A stretch of DNA of 64,000 nt, taken from contig NZ_JACJSJ010000032.1 of assembly GCF_014698115.1 (NCBI RefSeq), forward strand, positions 1-64,000, written 5' to 3'. This DNA is from Nostoc sp. FACHB-973 (lineage in GTDB: Bacteria; Cyanobacteriota; Cyanobacteriia; Cyanobacteriales; Nostocaceae). Below, in pieces: positions 26,701-34,460 of the stretch. Below the pieces are notes generated by a model that was not told the origin of the DNA, ran no database searches, and worked only from the letters and a program-made list of their open reading frames with translations. The translations under genes and the position numbers were made by a program. How positions within the stretch are numbered: the first letter of the stretch is position 1; every line of letters begins with the position of its first letter.

Positions 26701-29700
26701 AAAGCTATGCAAAATGGGCATCAAGTGAAATTTACTGCTACTAACGGCAATACACCGCACTCGCCAACACCCTCTCAAATAACAGAGAAAGTAGCAGTTA
26801 ATGGTCAATCTACTGTTACTAATGGCAATAACCATAACTCAGTAACATATAACCCTCCTCTACCAACAGAGAAAGTAACACTTAATGGTGGAGCGAAATC
26901 TGTGCAGAACGGGCAATCAGACCTCAAATCTTTACAAACTAGCCCAGAACTTCCTCTAAATTACCTCACAGCTATAGACAACTTAGAGTACACATTAATA
27001 GAATTCAATCGCCATCAACATGACATCTTGCAGGTTCATGAACAATCTTTAAAACATCAGACAGAATATACCAAAACCTTCTTCCAACTCATGGAACAAC
27101 AACATGGGTTGTGGGGAAATAGTAAGTTTAACGAGTCACCAACACCAACAAAGGAACTGATCGTCTCGAGTTCAGAACGTAGCATCATACGGTTTCATGA
27201 CCATCAAGGTGAAAGCCTCCGCATCCATGAGCAATATCTGAACTATCAGCAAGAATACACTAACAACTTTTTCCAATTGCTCCAGCGGCATTATCAACTA
27301 CCGTCTTCTAGCAATACTACTCAGCAAAGTCTAATAGCACCAGTCAACTATCAAGATAGTCCTAAAGTTCCATCATCCCCACAAGACAATCTTGTTCTGA
27401 AAAATGCATCAGTTAGTCTACCTAGCAACGGATTCGCCAGCAAATCTGAGTCAGTTTTAACTAATGGTAACGGCACAAGTAACGGCGCAAATCATCAAGC
27501 AATAGCAGTTCTAGATATTACTCCACCACAAGAGAATCAAACCGTAACTGCAACGCAAATATCTGCTCCAGCAACTCTGGATATTACTCCACCACAAGAG
27601 AATCAAACCGTAACGGTAGCACCCCCAGCACCAGTAGTCATTGACCAAGTTACCCTGAGTCAAACTCTGCTGAACGTCGTTAGTGATAAAACAGGCTACC
27701 CAACCGAGATGTTAGACCTAACGATGGATATCGAAGCAGATTTGGGGATTGATTCCATCAAACGCGTAGAAATTCTGGGAGCATTGTTAGAACTATACCC
27801 CGATTTGCCCAGACCAAATCCCGAAGAAGTGGGACAGCTACGCACTCTGGCTCAAATAACTGAGTACATGGTGAAAATCGCATCAGACATCTCAGCTGGT
27901 CTTGCACCGGCGATCGCAGTAGGGAGAGATGAGGGAGCAGGGGGAGATGAGGGAGATGGGGGGGTAGGAGTAATATCGCCCTCATCTCCCTCATCCCCCT
28001 CATCTCCCTCATCCCCAGAACTTACTAACAATTTCCTCAAGGTCGTTAGCGATAAAATGGGCTATCCAACCACGATGTTGGATCTGTCAATGGATATTGA
28101 GACAGATTTGGGAATTGATGGTGTCAAACTTGTGGAAATTCAGGGAGCATTGTCAGAACTATACCCCGATCTACCCAAGCTGAGTGCAGAAAGACTGGCT
28201 CAAGTGCATACTCTTGGACAACTTGTTGAATATCTACAAGAGGGACTAGGGACTGGGGACTGGGGACTAGGGACTGGGAAAGAGTTTTCTCAATTTCCAA
28301 TCCCCAGTACCCAATCCCCAGTACCCAATACCCAATCCCGAATTCTTCGCAGTCCCGTCAGACTGAAATATCTTCCCGAACCTGATGTTTTAGATTTCGC
28401 CTTACCCAATGAGCATATCGCCTTGCTTACCGATGATGGTTCTCTCACCACGGCGGAACTTGCTCAGAGTTTGTGCAAGCGTGGTTGGAAAATTGTTGTC
28501 TTAACTTTTCCCCAAAGTTTGATTCCTCAACGATCGCCTTTACCTGAAGAAATTAATCGCGTGGTGCTTGCAGATTTGAGCGAGGAACATTTGCAAGAAC
28601 AGTTAGGAGCGATCGCTACTAACTATGGTAAAGTCGCTGCGTTTATCCATCTCAATCCTTCAAGTCACGAAGCCACCAGCAATGAAGTCCGCTATTTGGA
28701 ATCAGAAAAAGCTATCCTTCGCCACGTCTTTCTGATTGCCAAATATCTTAAAGAACCACTCAATCAAGCAGCGAGTCAAGGACGCAGTTGTTTTGTAACT
28801 GTAGCTCGTCTTGATGGTCAGTTCGGACTGGGACAAAAAACCAACTTCGGTGCAATTGGCGCTGGATTATTTGGACTGACCAAAACTTTGAACCAGGAAT
28901 GGGAAAGTGTATTTTGTCGAGCGATCGACCTCAGTCCTGATTTAGATCCTCAAACATCAGCACAGCATATCTTCGCCGAACTTCACGACCCGAATTTATT
29001 GGTCGTCGAAGCCGGATATACCTTACAAGGACGAGCAACCCTAGTTTGCGAACAGGGATTAGGGACTAGGGACTGGGGACTAGGGACTGGGGAAGAGTTT
29101 TCCCAATCCCCAGTACCCAATCCCCAATCCCAAGTTTTTCTCGTAAGTGGCGGTGCGAAGGGAATAACGGCTCAATGTGCGATCGAGCTAGCGCAGCGTT
29201 ATCAATGCAAATTTATTCTGCTAGGTCGTTCTGCTCCCGATCCTCAACCGGTGTGGGCAGAAAAGTACTTGAGTCAAGCAGATTTGAAAAAGCAGATTAT
29301 GGAGGATTTCCTAGCTAGAGGTGAAAAGCCGACACCTGCAATGGTGCAGAAAAAGTTTAACGCTATTTCATCTAGTCGGGAAATTGCCGCAACCTTACAA
29401 GCTATTGAGCAGGCGGGTGGACAAGCTGAATATTTGAGCGTTGATGTGACGGATGGATTGGCTCTTTGTGAACAAGTTGCTGATGTAGTTGAGCGTTTTG
29501 GTGCGGTAACAGGAATTATTCACGGGGCTGGTAACCTAGCCGATAAGCGGATTGAGAAAAAATCAATCCAAGATTTTGAAACAGTTTACACTGCTAAAGT
29601 TAAAGGTTTAGAAAACCTGCTGCGCTGCGTCTCACCGAATCAATTGAATTACTTAGTTCTGTTTTCTTCCGTAGTTGGCTTCTACGGAAATGTGGGACAA

Positions 29701-30828
29701 TCCGATTATGCGATCGCTAATGAAATTCTCAACAAATCAGCCCACCTTTTCAAACTCAATTATCCCAATTCTCATGTCGTAGCAATTAATTGGGGTCCTT
29801 GGGATAGTGGTATGGTTTCTCCGGAATTAAAGCAAGCTTTTGCTGAACGGAATATCGAGACTATTCCCATTGAAATTGGCACAAAAATGTTAGCTGATGA
29901 ACTAGCTAGCGCTAATCAAGAAACCGTGCAAGTTGTGATTGGTAGTCCCTTGGTATATATTCCAGATAAATTACCAAGCGATTTGAGAACATTTCGTATC
30001 CACAGGCATCTAACATTAGCAGCAAATCCCTTTTTACAAGACCACGTAATTGCTGGTTATCCAGTTTTACCAGCGACTTGTGGACTCTTATGGATTGCTA
30101 ATGCCTGCGAACAACTCTATCCTGGTTTCAAAGCCTTCAGTTGTACAAACTATAAAGTTTTAAAGGGACTGATTTTCGATGAAAATTTACCAAATGAATA
30201 CACTTTAGATTTGCAAGAAATTGCTAAAAATGGTATCTCTGAAATAGACTTTGATGCGAAAATCTGGAGTAAAAATTCAGAGGGTAAAATACGTTATCAT
30301 TTCAGTAGTCAAATGAAACTAAAGCGGGAAGTTCCTGGTGCCCCAGTACACGAATTTATCAACTTAAGCCAGGATCATAAAATCACCGCCACCGCTTCAT
30401 CACTTTATCAAAATGGGGCAACTACTTTATTTCACGGAGCTACTTTTCAAGGTGTCAAATCCGTTTTAAATGCCAATCTCGACAAGATCACCATAGAATG
30501 CTATCTGCCAAAGCCTGGAGAAAGGCAACAAGGACAATTCCCAGTCCAAACATTTAATCCCTATATTGCAGATGTGGAGATTCATGCATTTTGGATTTGG
30601 GCACAACATTTTCATCAGGTAGCTTGCTTACCTTCAGAAATCACAACCTTTGAACAGTTTGTACCTGTCCCATTTGATGAAACATTTTACGTTTCATGTC
30701 AAATCCAATCTAAGACAGAATCGAGTTTAGTTGTTGATGTCATCGCCCATAATCAGCAAGGACAAATATATACCCGAATGCTAGGAGCCAAAGGAACTAT
30801 TTTGCCCAAGCAATTAGATGAAATCTAA
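23695..30828 (+). CDS. PfaA/HglE-like iterative polyketide (PUFA-type) synthase, KS-AT-ACP-ACP-KR-DH
   Basis: A 2377-residue megasynthase. The KS is at about 60-500 with Cys260 (DAACASS), His395 (EAHGTGT) and His435. The malonyl-type AT is at about 633-930 with Ser731 (GHSFGE). Two related helical segments follow (1086-1142 and 1159-1202). ACP1 is at about 1325-1395 with Ser1354 (GIDSIK). ACP2 is at about 1445-1515 with Gly1476 instead of Ser (GIDGVK). A non-catalytic KR half precedes the KR (about 1815-2060; Ser1991/Ser1992, Tyr2005). A C-terminal hotdog DH has His2117 (DHVIAGYPVLP). This is the order of PfaA/HglE lipid synthases, so an iterative reduced acyl chain is expected. The true start may be 23719 (MAAS), since 23695 lies in a tandem repeat. 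Three repeats sit in linkers. No ER is present; PfaD is supplied downstream. Confidence 0.95.
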   Translation: MTNSEDKVMAASRIEAVLTQLQEEVSNCEQAVLKLIQGKKIMVENAPLNSKINTQRQQVDIAIIGMASIFPQSKNLQEYWEKIIHKVDCITDVPPSRWNIDDYYDPNPRTPDKTYCKRGGFIPDVNFNPMEFGLPPNILEVTDISQLLGLIVAKAAMEDAGYGESRQFNHEGTGVILGVALGRQLGVPLTSRMQYPVWEKALKSSGLSDEDTQKIIEKIKSAYVQWEENAFPGMLANVVSGRIANRLDFGGTNCVVDAACASSLGALKMAISELAEHRADMMLTGGVDTDNSILAYMCFSKTPAVSPGENVKPFDAESDGMMLGEGVGMLVLKRLEDAERDGDRIYAVIKGIGTSSDGRYKSIYAPRPEGQVRALRRAYADAGFSPASVGLIEAHGTGTMAGDPAEFSSIKEVFGENNPKKQYIALGTVKSQIGHTKAAAGAASLIKTALALHHKVLPATINVTKPHPKLDIDNSPFYLNTETRPWVTSDDEPRRAGVSSFGFGGTNYHVILEEYKTQSDRPYRLHKSAQSVLLFASTPEELLSRCQATKDQLQSDTGERHYAELIAASQSLDIPVTNARLGFVADSLTQACNLLQTSIDLLKNKLQAKSWEHPQGIYYRKTGIVTEGKVVALFSGQGSQYLEMGRELAINFPSLGQTYTQIDSLLRQDGLQGVSEVVFPAPVFDLDQKTAQMKLLQQTEYAQPAIAAFSVGLYKILQQAGFKADFVAGHSFGELTALWAAGVLSEEDYFFLVKARGQAMATPTDPQFDAGAMLAVKGDVSQVTELIESFPEISIANLNSQNQMVLAGTKAEIANVEEALKTQGFSTILLGVSAAFHTSLVAYAQQPFAKAIEKVNFKEPQIPVYTNVTGKRYPDEAQVIQKVLKEHLRNQVLFKQEIENIYAEGGYYFVEFGPRSVLTNLVKDILGDRPHLAVALNPSHLKDSDRSLREAVVQLRVAGLSLQNLDPYQLEQKIPEVSPNKVLNVRLNSTNYVSEKTKQSFEKAMQNGHQVKFTATNGNTPHSPTPSQITEKVAVNGQSTVTNGNNHNSVTYNPPLPTEKVTLNGGAKSVQNGQSDLKSLQTSPELPLNYLTAIDNLEYTLIEFNRHQHDILQVHEQSLKHQTEYTKTFFQLMEQQHGLWGNSKFNESPTPTKELIVSSSERSIIRFHDHQGESLRIHEQYLNYQQEYTNNFFQLLQRHYQLPSSSNTTQQSLIAPVNYQDSPKVPSSPQDNLVLKNASVSLPSNGFASKSESVLTNGNGTSNGANHQAIAVLDITPPQENQTVTATQISAPATLDITPPQENQTVTVAPPAPVVIDQVTLSQTLLNVVSDKTGYPTEMLDLTMDIEADLGIDSIKRVEILGALLELYPDLPRPNPEEVGQLRTLAQITEYMVKIASDISAGLAPAIAVGRDEGAGGDEGDGGVGVISPSSPSSPSSPSSPELTNNFLKVVSDKMGYPTTMLDLSMDIETDLGIDGVKLVEIQGALSELYPDLPKLSAERLAQVHTLGQLVEYLQEGLGTGDWGLGTGKEFSQFPIPSTQSPVPNTQSRILRSPVRLKYLPEPDVLDFALPNEHIALLTDDGSLTTAELAQSLCKRGWKIVVLTFPQSLIPQRSPLPEEINRVVLADLSEEHLQEQLGAIATNYGKVAAFIHLNPSSHEATSNEVRYLESEKAILRHVFLIAKYLKEPLNQAASQGRSCFVTVARLDGQFGLGQKTNFGAIGAGLFGLTKTLNQEWESVFCRAIDLSPDLDPQTSAQHIFAELHDPNLLVVEAGYTLQGRATLVCEQGLGTRDWGLGTGEEFSQSPVPNPQSQVFLVSGGAKGITAQCAIELAQRYQCKFILLGRSAPDPQPVWAEKYLSQADLKKQIMEDFLARGEKPTPAMVQKKFNAISSSREIAATLQAIEQAGGQAEYLSVDVTDGLALCEQVADVVERFGAVTGIIHGAGNLADKRIEKKSIQDFETVYTAKVKGLENLLRCVSPNQLNYLVLFSSVVGFYGNVGQSDYAIANEILNKSAHLFKLNYPNSHVVAINWGPWDSGMVSPELKQAFAERNIETIPIEIGTKMLADELASANQETVQVVIGSPLVYIPDKLPSDLRTFRIHRHLTLAANPFLQDHVIAGYPVLPATCGLLWIANACEQLYPGFKAFSCTNYKVLKGLIFDENLPNEYTLDLQEIAKNGISEIDFDAKIWSKNSEGKIRYHFSSQMKLKREVPGAPVHEFINLSQDHKITATASSLYQNGATTLFHGATFQGVKSVLNANLDKITIECYLPKPGERQQGQFPVQTFNPYIADVEIHAFWIWAQHFHQVACLPSEITTFEQFVPVPFDETFYVSCQIQSKTESSLVVDVIAHNQQGQIYTRMLGAKGTILPKQLDEI
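27922..28017. repeat. In-frame hairpin repeat in the ACP1-ACP2 linker
   Basis: GATGAGGGAG-type units followed by complementary CTCATCTCCC units form a long inverted repeat inside the megasynthase gene. They are translated as Gly/Asp/Glu-rich then PSSPSSPSSP-rich linker (about residues 1410-1441). No frameshift results. Confidence 0.9.
28242..28340. repeat. In-frame GGGACTG tandem hairpin repeat, copy 1
   Basis: GGGACTA/GGGACTG heptamers, then AGAGTTTTC, then complementary CCCAGTA/CCCAATC heptamers. They are translated as GLGTGDWGLGTG and SPVPNTQS (residues about 1516-1549), between ACP2 and the KR region. This is the intergenic-type cyanobacterial tandem repeat, here inside a gene. Confidence 0.9.
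29056..29131. repeat. In-frame GGGACTG tandem hairpin repeat, copy 2
   Basis: Nearly the same unit order as the repeat at 28242-28340, in the same reading frame, translated as GLGTRDWGLGTGEEFSQSPV (residues about 1788-1812). It lies just before the catalytic KR nucleotide-binding motif. Confidence 0.9.
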
Positions 30829-30851
30829 ATAGAACCAGTTAAGAAACGGTC

Positions 30852-30916
30852 GTTGCTGAATCCTTCTCCCTCCGCGCCTCTGCGCCTCTGCGCGACCCTT
30901 TCCCCGATTCAGCAAC
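30852..30916. repeat. Hairpin element between the two synthase genes
   Basis: GTTGCTGAATC (30852-30862) and GATTCAGCAAC (30906-30916) are perfect 11-bp inverted repeats around a GCGCCTCT tandem. It lies 23 nt after the megasynthase stop and could attenuate read-through into the next gene. Confidence 0.7.
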
Positions 30917-30937
30917 ACCAAAAAATCCATAAATCAG

Positions 30938-31102
30938 GAGTCAGAATACAGAATTCAGAATTCAGAATACTCTACTTATAAAGGGATAGAGTTTTAAGGC
31001 GAGAATATTTAATACTAGTTTAGCCCACCATTCCACTCGCTTTTAACCAATATTCATTCAGAATTCATACTGAATTCTGACTCCTGAGTTCTGAATTCTT
31101 CT
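30938..31102. repeat. CAGAATT short tandem repeats before the second synthase gene
   Basis: CAGAATTCAGAATTCAG (30949-30968) and the opposite-orientation GAATTCTGA units (31066-31101) flank about 90 nt of unique AT-rich DNA. There is no gene. Confidence 0.7.
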
Positions 31103-31128
31103 TATAAATTAGCTTGAGGAGATAGGTG

Positions 31129-34100
31129 ATGGAAGAATTTGCAAAAAATAAAACTCCTAAAATAGCAATTGTGGGAATGGATTGCTATTTAGGTGGCGGT
31201 TGCAAGGGTTTAGATACCTTTGAACGCAGTATTTATGAAGGAACTCAGCATTTTATTCCCATACCTCCTCAGCGATGGCAAGGAATAGAAACACAAAAAG
31301 AGTTTCTGAAAAACTATGATTTTCCTGACGGTGCAGCACCATTAGGCGCATACATTAAAGATTTTGAAATTGATACTTTACGTTTAGAAATCCCACCAGA
31401 AGATGTAGATAATTTTAATCCTCAAGAATTGTTGATGCTTGAAGTAGCCGATCGCACTTTAAAAGATGCGGCACTTACTCAAGGAAAAAGAATAGCAATT
31501 ATTATTGTTACTGCTACAGAATTGACTCTAAATCAACTTCCGAAAACAGATATTGACAAAGACAGTGAATCTCCAAGTTACATCGAAAACAACCTGGCTA
31601 ATTATATTTCCAAAATATGGAATTTTGCTGGACCTGCCTTCACATTAACTGCCGAAGAAAATTCTGTTTTTAAAGCCTTGGAACTTGCACAAAAACTACT
31701 CGCTATTAGAGAAGTAGATGCTGTTTTAGTTGGTGCAGTCGAGCTTGCTGGAGATGGCGCTAGTGTTTTATTAAGAAATAAAATTACAAAAGTCAACACA
31801 GGCGTAAATACTCTCAGTTACGATGAAAATGTCAATGGCTGGATAGTAGGCGAAGGTGCAGCGGCTGTAGTATTGAAGCTCCACGAAACAGCGAAACAAG
31901 AAAACAATCGCATCTATGCAACGATTGATGCTCTCAGTCTCCTAGAGAATTCAAAATTTGAAATTGATGCTTTGAATGTGCCAATTTCTGAAGCAGTAAC
32001 ACAAGCTTGTCAGGTAGCTTTTGAGCTTGCAAATATCAAACCAACAGATATCAATTATTTAGAAGTTGTTGCTAGTGGAATTCCACACCAAGATGAATCA
32101 GAAATTCAAGGTTTGCTTCAGGCATATCGTACATCTGAAGTAAATTTAACTTGTGCGATCGGTAGTGTCAAAGCGAATATTGGTCATACCTATGCTGTAT
32201 CGGGAATAGTTAGTTTAATTAAAACAGCATTGTGTTTATATCACCGCTATATTCCCGCAGTTCCCCAGTGGTCTAAACCTAAAATGCCAGAGGTTTGGCA
32301 AGATAGTCCTTTTTATATTGCTGTTGAATCAAAACCTTGGTTTTTAGAAAAAGGAGGTATTAGAAGAATAGCTGCGATTAATGGGATGGAGGTAGATGGA
32401 AGTTACGCACATTTAATTTTGTCAGAGGAACTATATCAAAAAAATCACAGCAGCAAATATTTAGAGCAAATGCCTTATTATTTATTTGCGATCGCTGCTG
32501 ACGATCGATCGACTTTATTAGAAGAAATCGGCAATCTTCAAGAAAGTATTAAAAATTCTTCTTCTCTATCTACTGCTGCTAGCCAGACTTTTGCAACTTT
32601 TCAACAGCGTCAACAAGCGACTTATGCTGTAGCAATTCTCGGACACAATCAAGATGAATTACAGCGGGAAATTCAGTATTCCCTCAAAGGTATTACTAAT
32701 GCTTTCGAGACAGGGAAAGACTGGCAAAGTCCTTTAGGCAGCTATTTTACAGCAAAACCACTGGGACAAAAAAGTAAAATCGCTTTCGTTTACCCAGGTG
32801 CCTTTAGTGCTTATCTCGGACTAGGCCGAAATCTGTTTCGTTTGTTTCCTCAACTTTATAACGATCCGTTCATCGGTAGTATTTATCAGCGTGTCGCCAA
32901 CGTAGAAAAACTTATTTATCCCCGAAGCTTAGAAAAATTATCAAACAGACAATTAGAAGCTCTTGAAAAGCAATTGCTCAATGATTCAGTAGCAGTACTC
33001 GAATCAGAAATGGCCTGTGCTGGACTGATGACAGCAATTTTGAAAAATTATTTTCAAGTCAAGGCTGAATGTGCTTTTGGTTATAGTCTGGGCGAAATTA
33101 GCATGATATTGGCTCAGGGTATCTGGACTCAGTTTCAAGAAGGTAGCGAGGGCTTTAACTCATCATCTCTGCTGAAGACAAGACTATCTGGCCCGAAAAA
33201 TGCTGTGCAGGAGTATTGGGGATTATCTCAAAGAGAGGATGAGAAAAACGAAGATTTCTGGCGCAACTATATTCTGATGTGTCCAGTATCTCGGGTTAAA
33301 GAAGCGATTAAGCATGAAAAGCGGGTTTATTTGCCTTTAATTAATACTACAGAAGAAGTGGCGATCGCTGGTGATATCCAAGCCTGTCAGCGGGTAATTG
33401 CTAATCTCAATTGTGATGCTTTTTCTGCTCCCTTCACCCATGTTATACATTGCGAGCCAATGTGTTCTGAGTACGATGAACTTGTGAGATTGAATACATT
33501 CCCTACTCAAAACGTACCAGAAACTATCTTTTATTCCGCAGCCGAGTATAAACCAATTAAACTAGACAGCCATTCTATTGCTCACAATATTGCTAAAAAC
33601 CTCTGTCAGCAGCTTAATTTTCCTCAATTAATTAACCGTGTTTATCAAGATGGCTTCAACATATTCATTGAAGTAGGTGCTGGTAGCAACTGTTCTCGAT
33701 GGATTGATAAAGTCCTCAATCAAAAAGAACACATCACAGTAACTCTTAATAAAAGAGGTATAGATGATCATACTTCTTTCATTAAAGCTTTGGCAAAATT
33801 GCTTAGTTATAGAGTTAATCTAGATTTATCGCCACTATATTCTCAGGTAAAAAAAATTTCGCAAAACAGCCAGTCTAGAGCTAAAAATATAACTCTAGAC
33901 AGCAACAAAATTAATTACACATCTTTGAGTAAGCACAATCAAAAAATTGCTCAAGATATATCTTTACATACCATCAAAAATGTGAATCAACACGAATATA
34001 CACTACCAGCATTAAAGGAATTTGCACCCATGAATCCTTCTTTTACAGAAAGTCCTATCAAAAATCCTGAAAACGTCTCTCACAAACTAGAGAATATTCC

Positions 34101-34410
34101 GGAGCAAGTCCATCTTAAAAATAACAATGAATCGGCTAGATTGTTGGTACAAGAACGAAATTTACAAACTGTAGAAAATTTACCAACAGAAGAAGAAAAC
34201 AATCAATACGATTTGACTACTTACAGTGTTGCTGAAGAACCCCATTTACTTAACTTGCATAGTCCTTTTTATCAAAAGCTGAGTGAGAATGCTTCCCGCA
34301 TGACCAAAGCTCATACTGTTTTTTTACAAGCGCGACAAGAGTCGCTAAAGCAAATCAGCAACATGATTCAGTTACAAATAGCTTATTACCAAAAGTTATT
34401 TGAATCATAA
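31129..34410 (+). CDS. Chain-length-factor-like KS fused to acyltransferase (PfaC/HglC-like)
   Basis: A 1093-residue protein. ATG 31129 is chosen over GTG 31126 because GAGGAG lies 7 nt upstream. Residues about 10-450 have a ketosynthase fold, but the active-site Cys motif is replaced by TAEENS (Glu at about 177) and the EAHGTGT His motif is lost (VVASGIPHQD). The third motif VKANIGHT remains. This is the pattern of a chain length factor. Residues about 545-870 are an AT with Ser653 (GYSLGE). A low-complexity linker follows, then a C-terminal helical segment (KAHTVFLQARQESLKQISNM) similar to the helical repeats in the megasynthase. It probably pairs with the active KS of the megasynthase to set chain length. 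Position and fold match the KS-CLF partner in PUFA and heterocyst glycolipid systems. Confidence 0.9.
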   Translation: MEEFAKNKTPKIAIVGMDCYLGGGCKGLDTFERSIYEGTQHFIPIPPQRWQGIETQKEFLKNYDFPDGAAPLGAYIKDFEIDTLRLEIPPEDVDNFNPQELLMLEVADRTLKDAALTQGKRIAIIIVTATELTLNQLPKTDIDKDSESPSYIENNLANYISKIWNFAGPAFTLTAEENSVFKALELAQKLLAIREVDAVLVGAVELAGDGASVLLRNKITKVNTGVNTLSYDENVNGWIVGEGAAAVVLKLHETAKQENNRIYATIDALSLLENSKFEIDALNVPISEAVTQACQVAFELANIKPTDINYLEVVASGIPHQDESEIQGLLQAYRTSEVNLTCAIGSVKANIGHTYAVSGIVSLIKTALCLYHRYIPAVPQWSKPKMPEVWQDSPFYIAVESKPWFLEKGGIRRIAAINGMEVDGSYAHLILSEELYQKNHSSKYLEQMPYYLFAIAADDRSTLLEEIGNLQESIKNSSSLSTAASQTFATFQQRQQATYAVAILGHNQDELQREIQYSLKGITNAFETGKDWQSPLGSYFTAKPLGQKSKIAFVYPGAFSAYLGLGRNLFRLFPQLYNDPFIGSIYQRVANVEKLIYPRSLEKLSNRQLEALEKQLLNDSVAVLESEMACAGLMTAILKNYFQVKAECAFGYSLGEISMILAQGIWTQFQEGSEGFNSSSLLKTRLSGPKNAVQEYWGLSQREDEKNEDFWRNYILMCPVSRVKEAIKHEKRVYLPLINTTEEVAIAGDIQACQRVIANLNCDAFSAPFTHVIHCEPMCSEYDELVRLNTFPTQNVPETIFYSAAEYKPIKLDSHSIAHNIAKNLCQQLNFPQLINRVYQDGFNIFIEVGAGSNCSRWIDKVLNQKEHITVTLNKRGIDDHTSFIKALAKLLSYRVNLDLSPLYSQVKKISQNSQSRAKNITLDSNKINYTSLSKHNQKIAQDISLHTIKNVNQHEYTLPALKEFAPMNPSFTESPIKNPENVSHKLENIPEQVHLKNNNESARLLVQERNLQTVENLPTEEENNQYDLTTYSVAEEPHLLNLHSPFYQKLSENASRMTKAHTVFLQARQESLKQISNMIQLQIAYYQKLFES

Positions 34411-34460
34411 AATTTTCATACTTTGATTCAGCTACATCATCTGACCAGAGGGCTAAAAAC

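Noticed and set aside
23695-30828. Frameshifts caused by the internal repeats
   Set aside because: All three repeats keep the frame, and downstream KR and DH motifs are intact.
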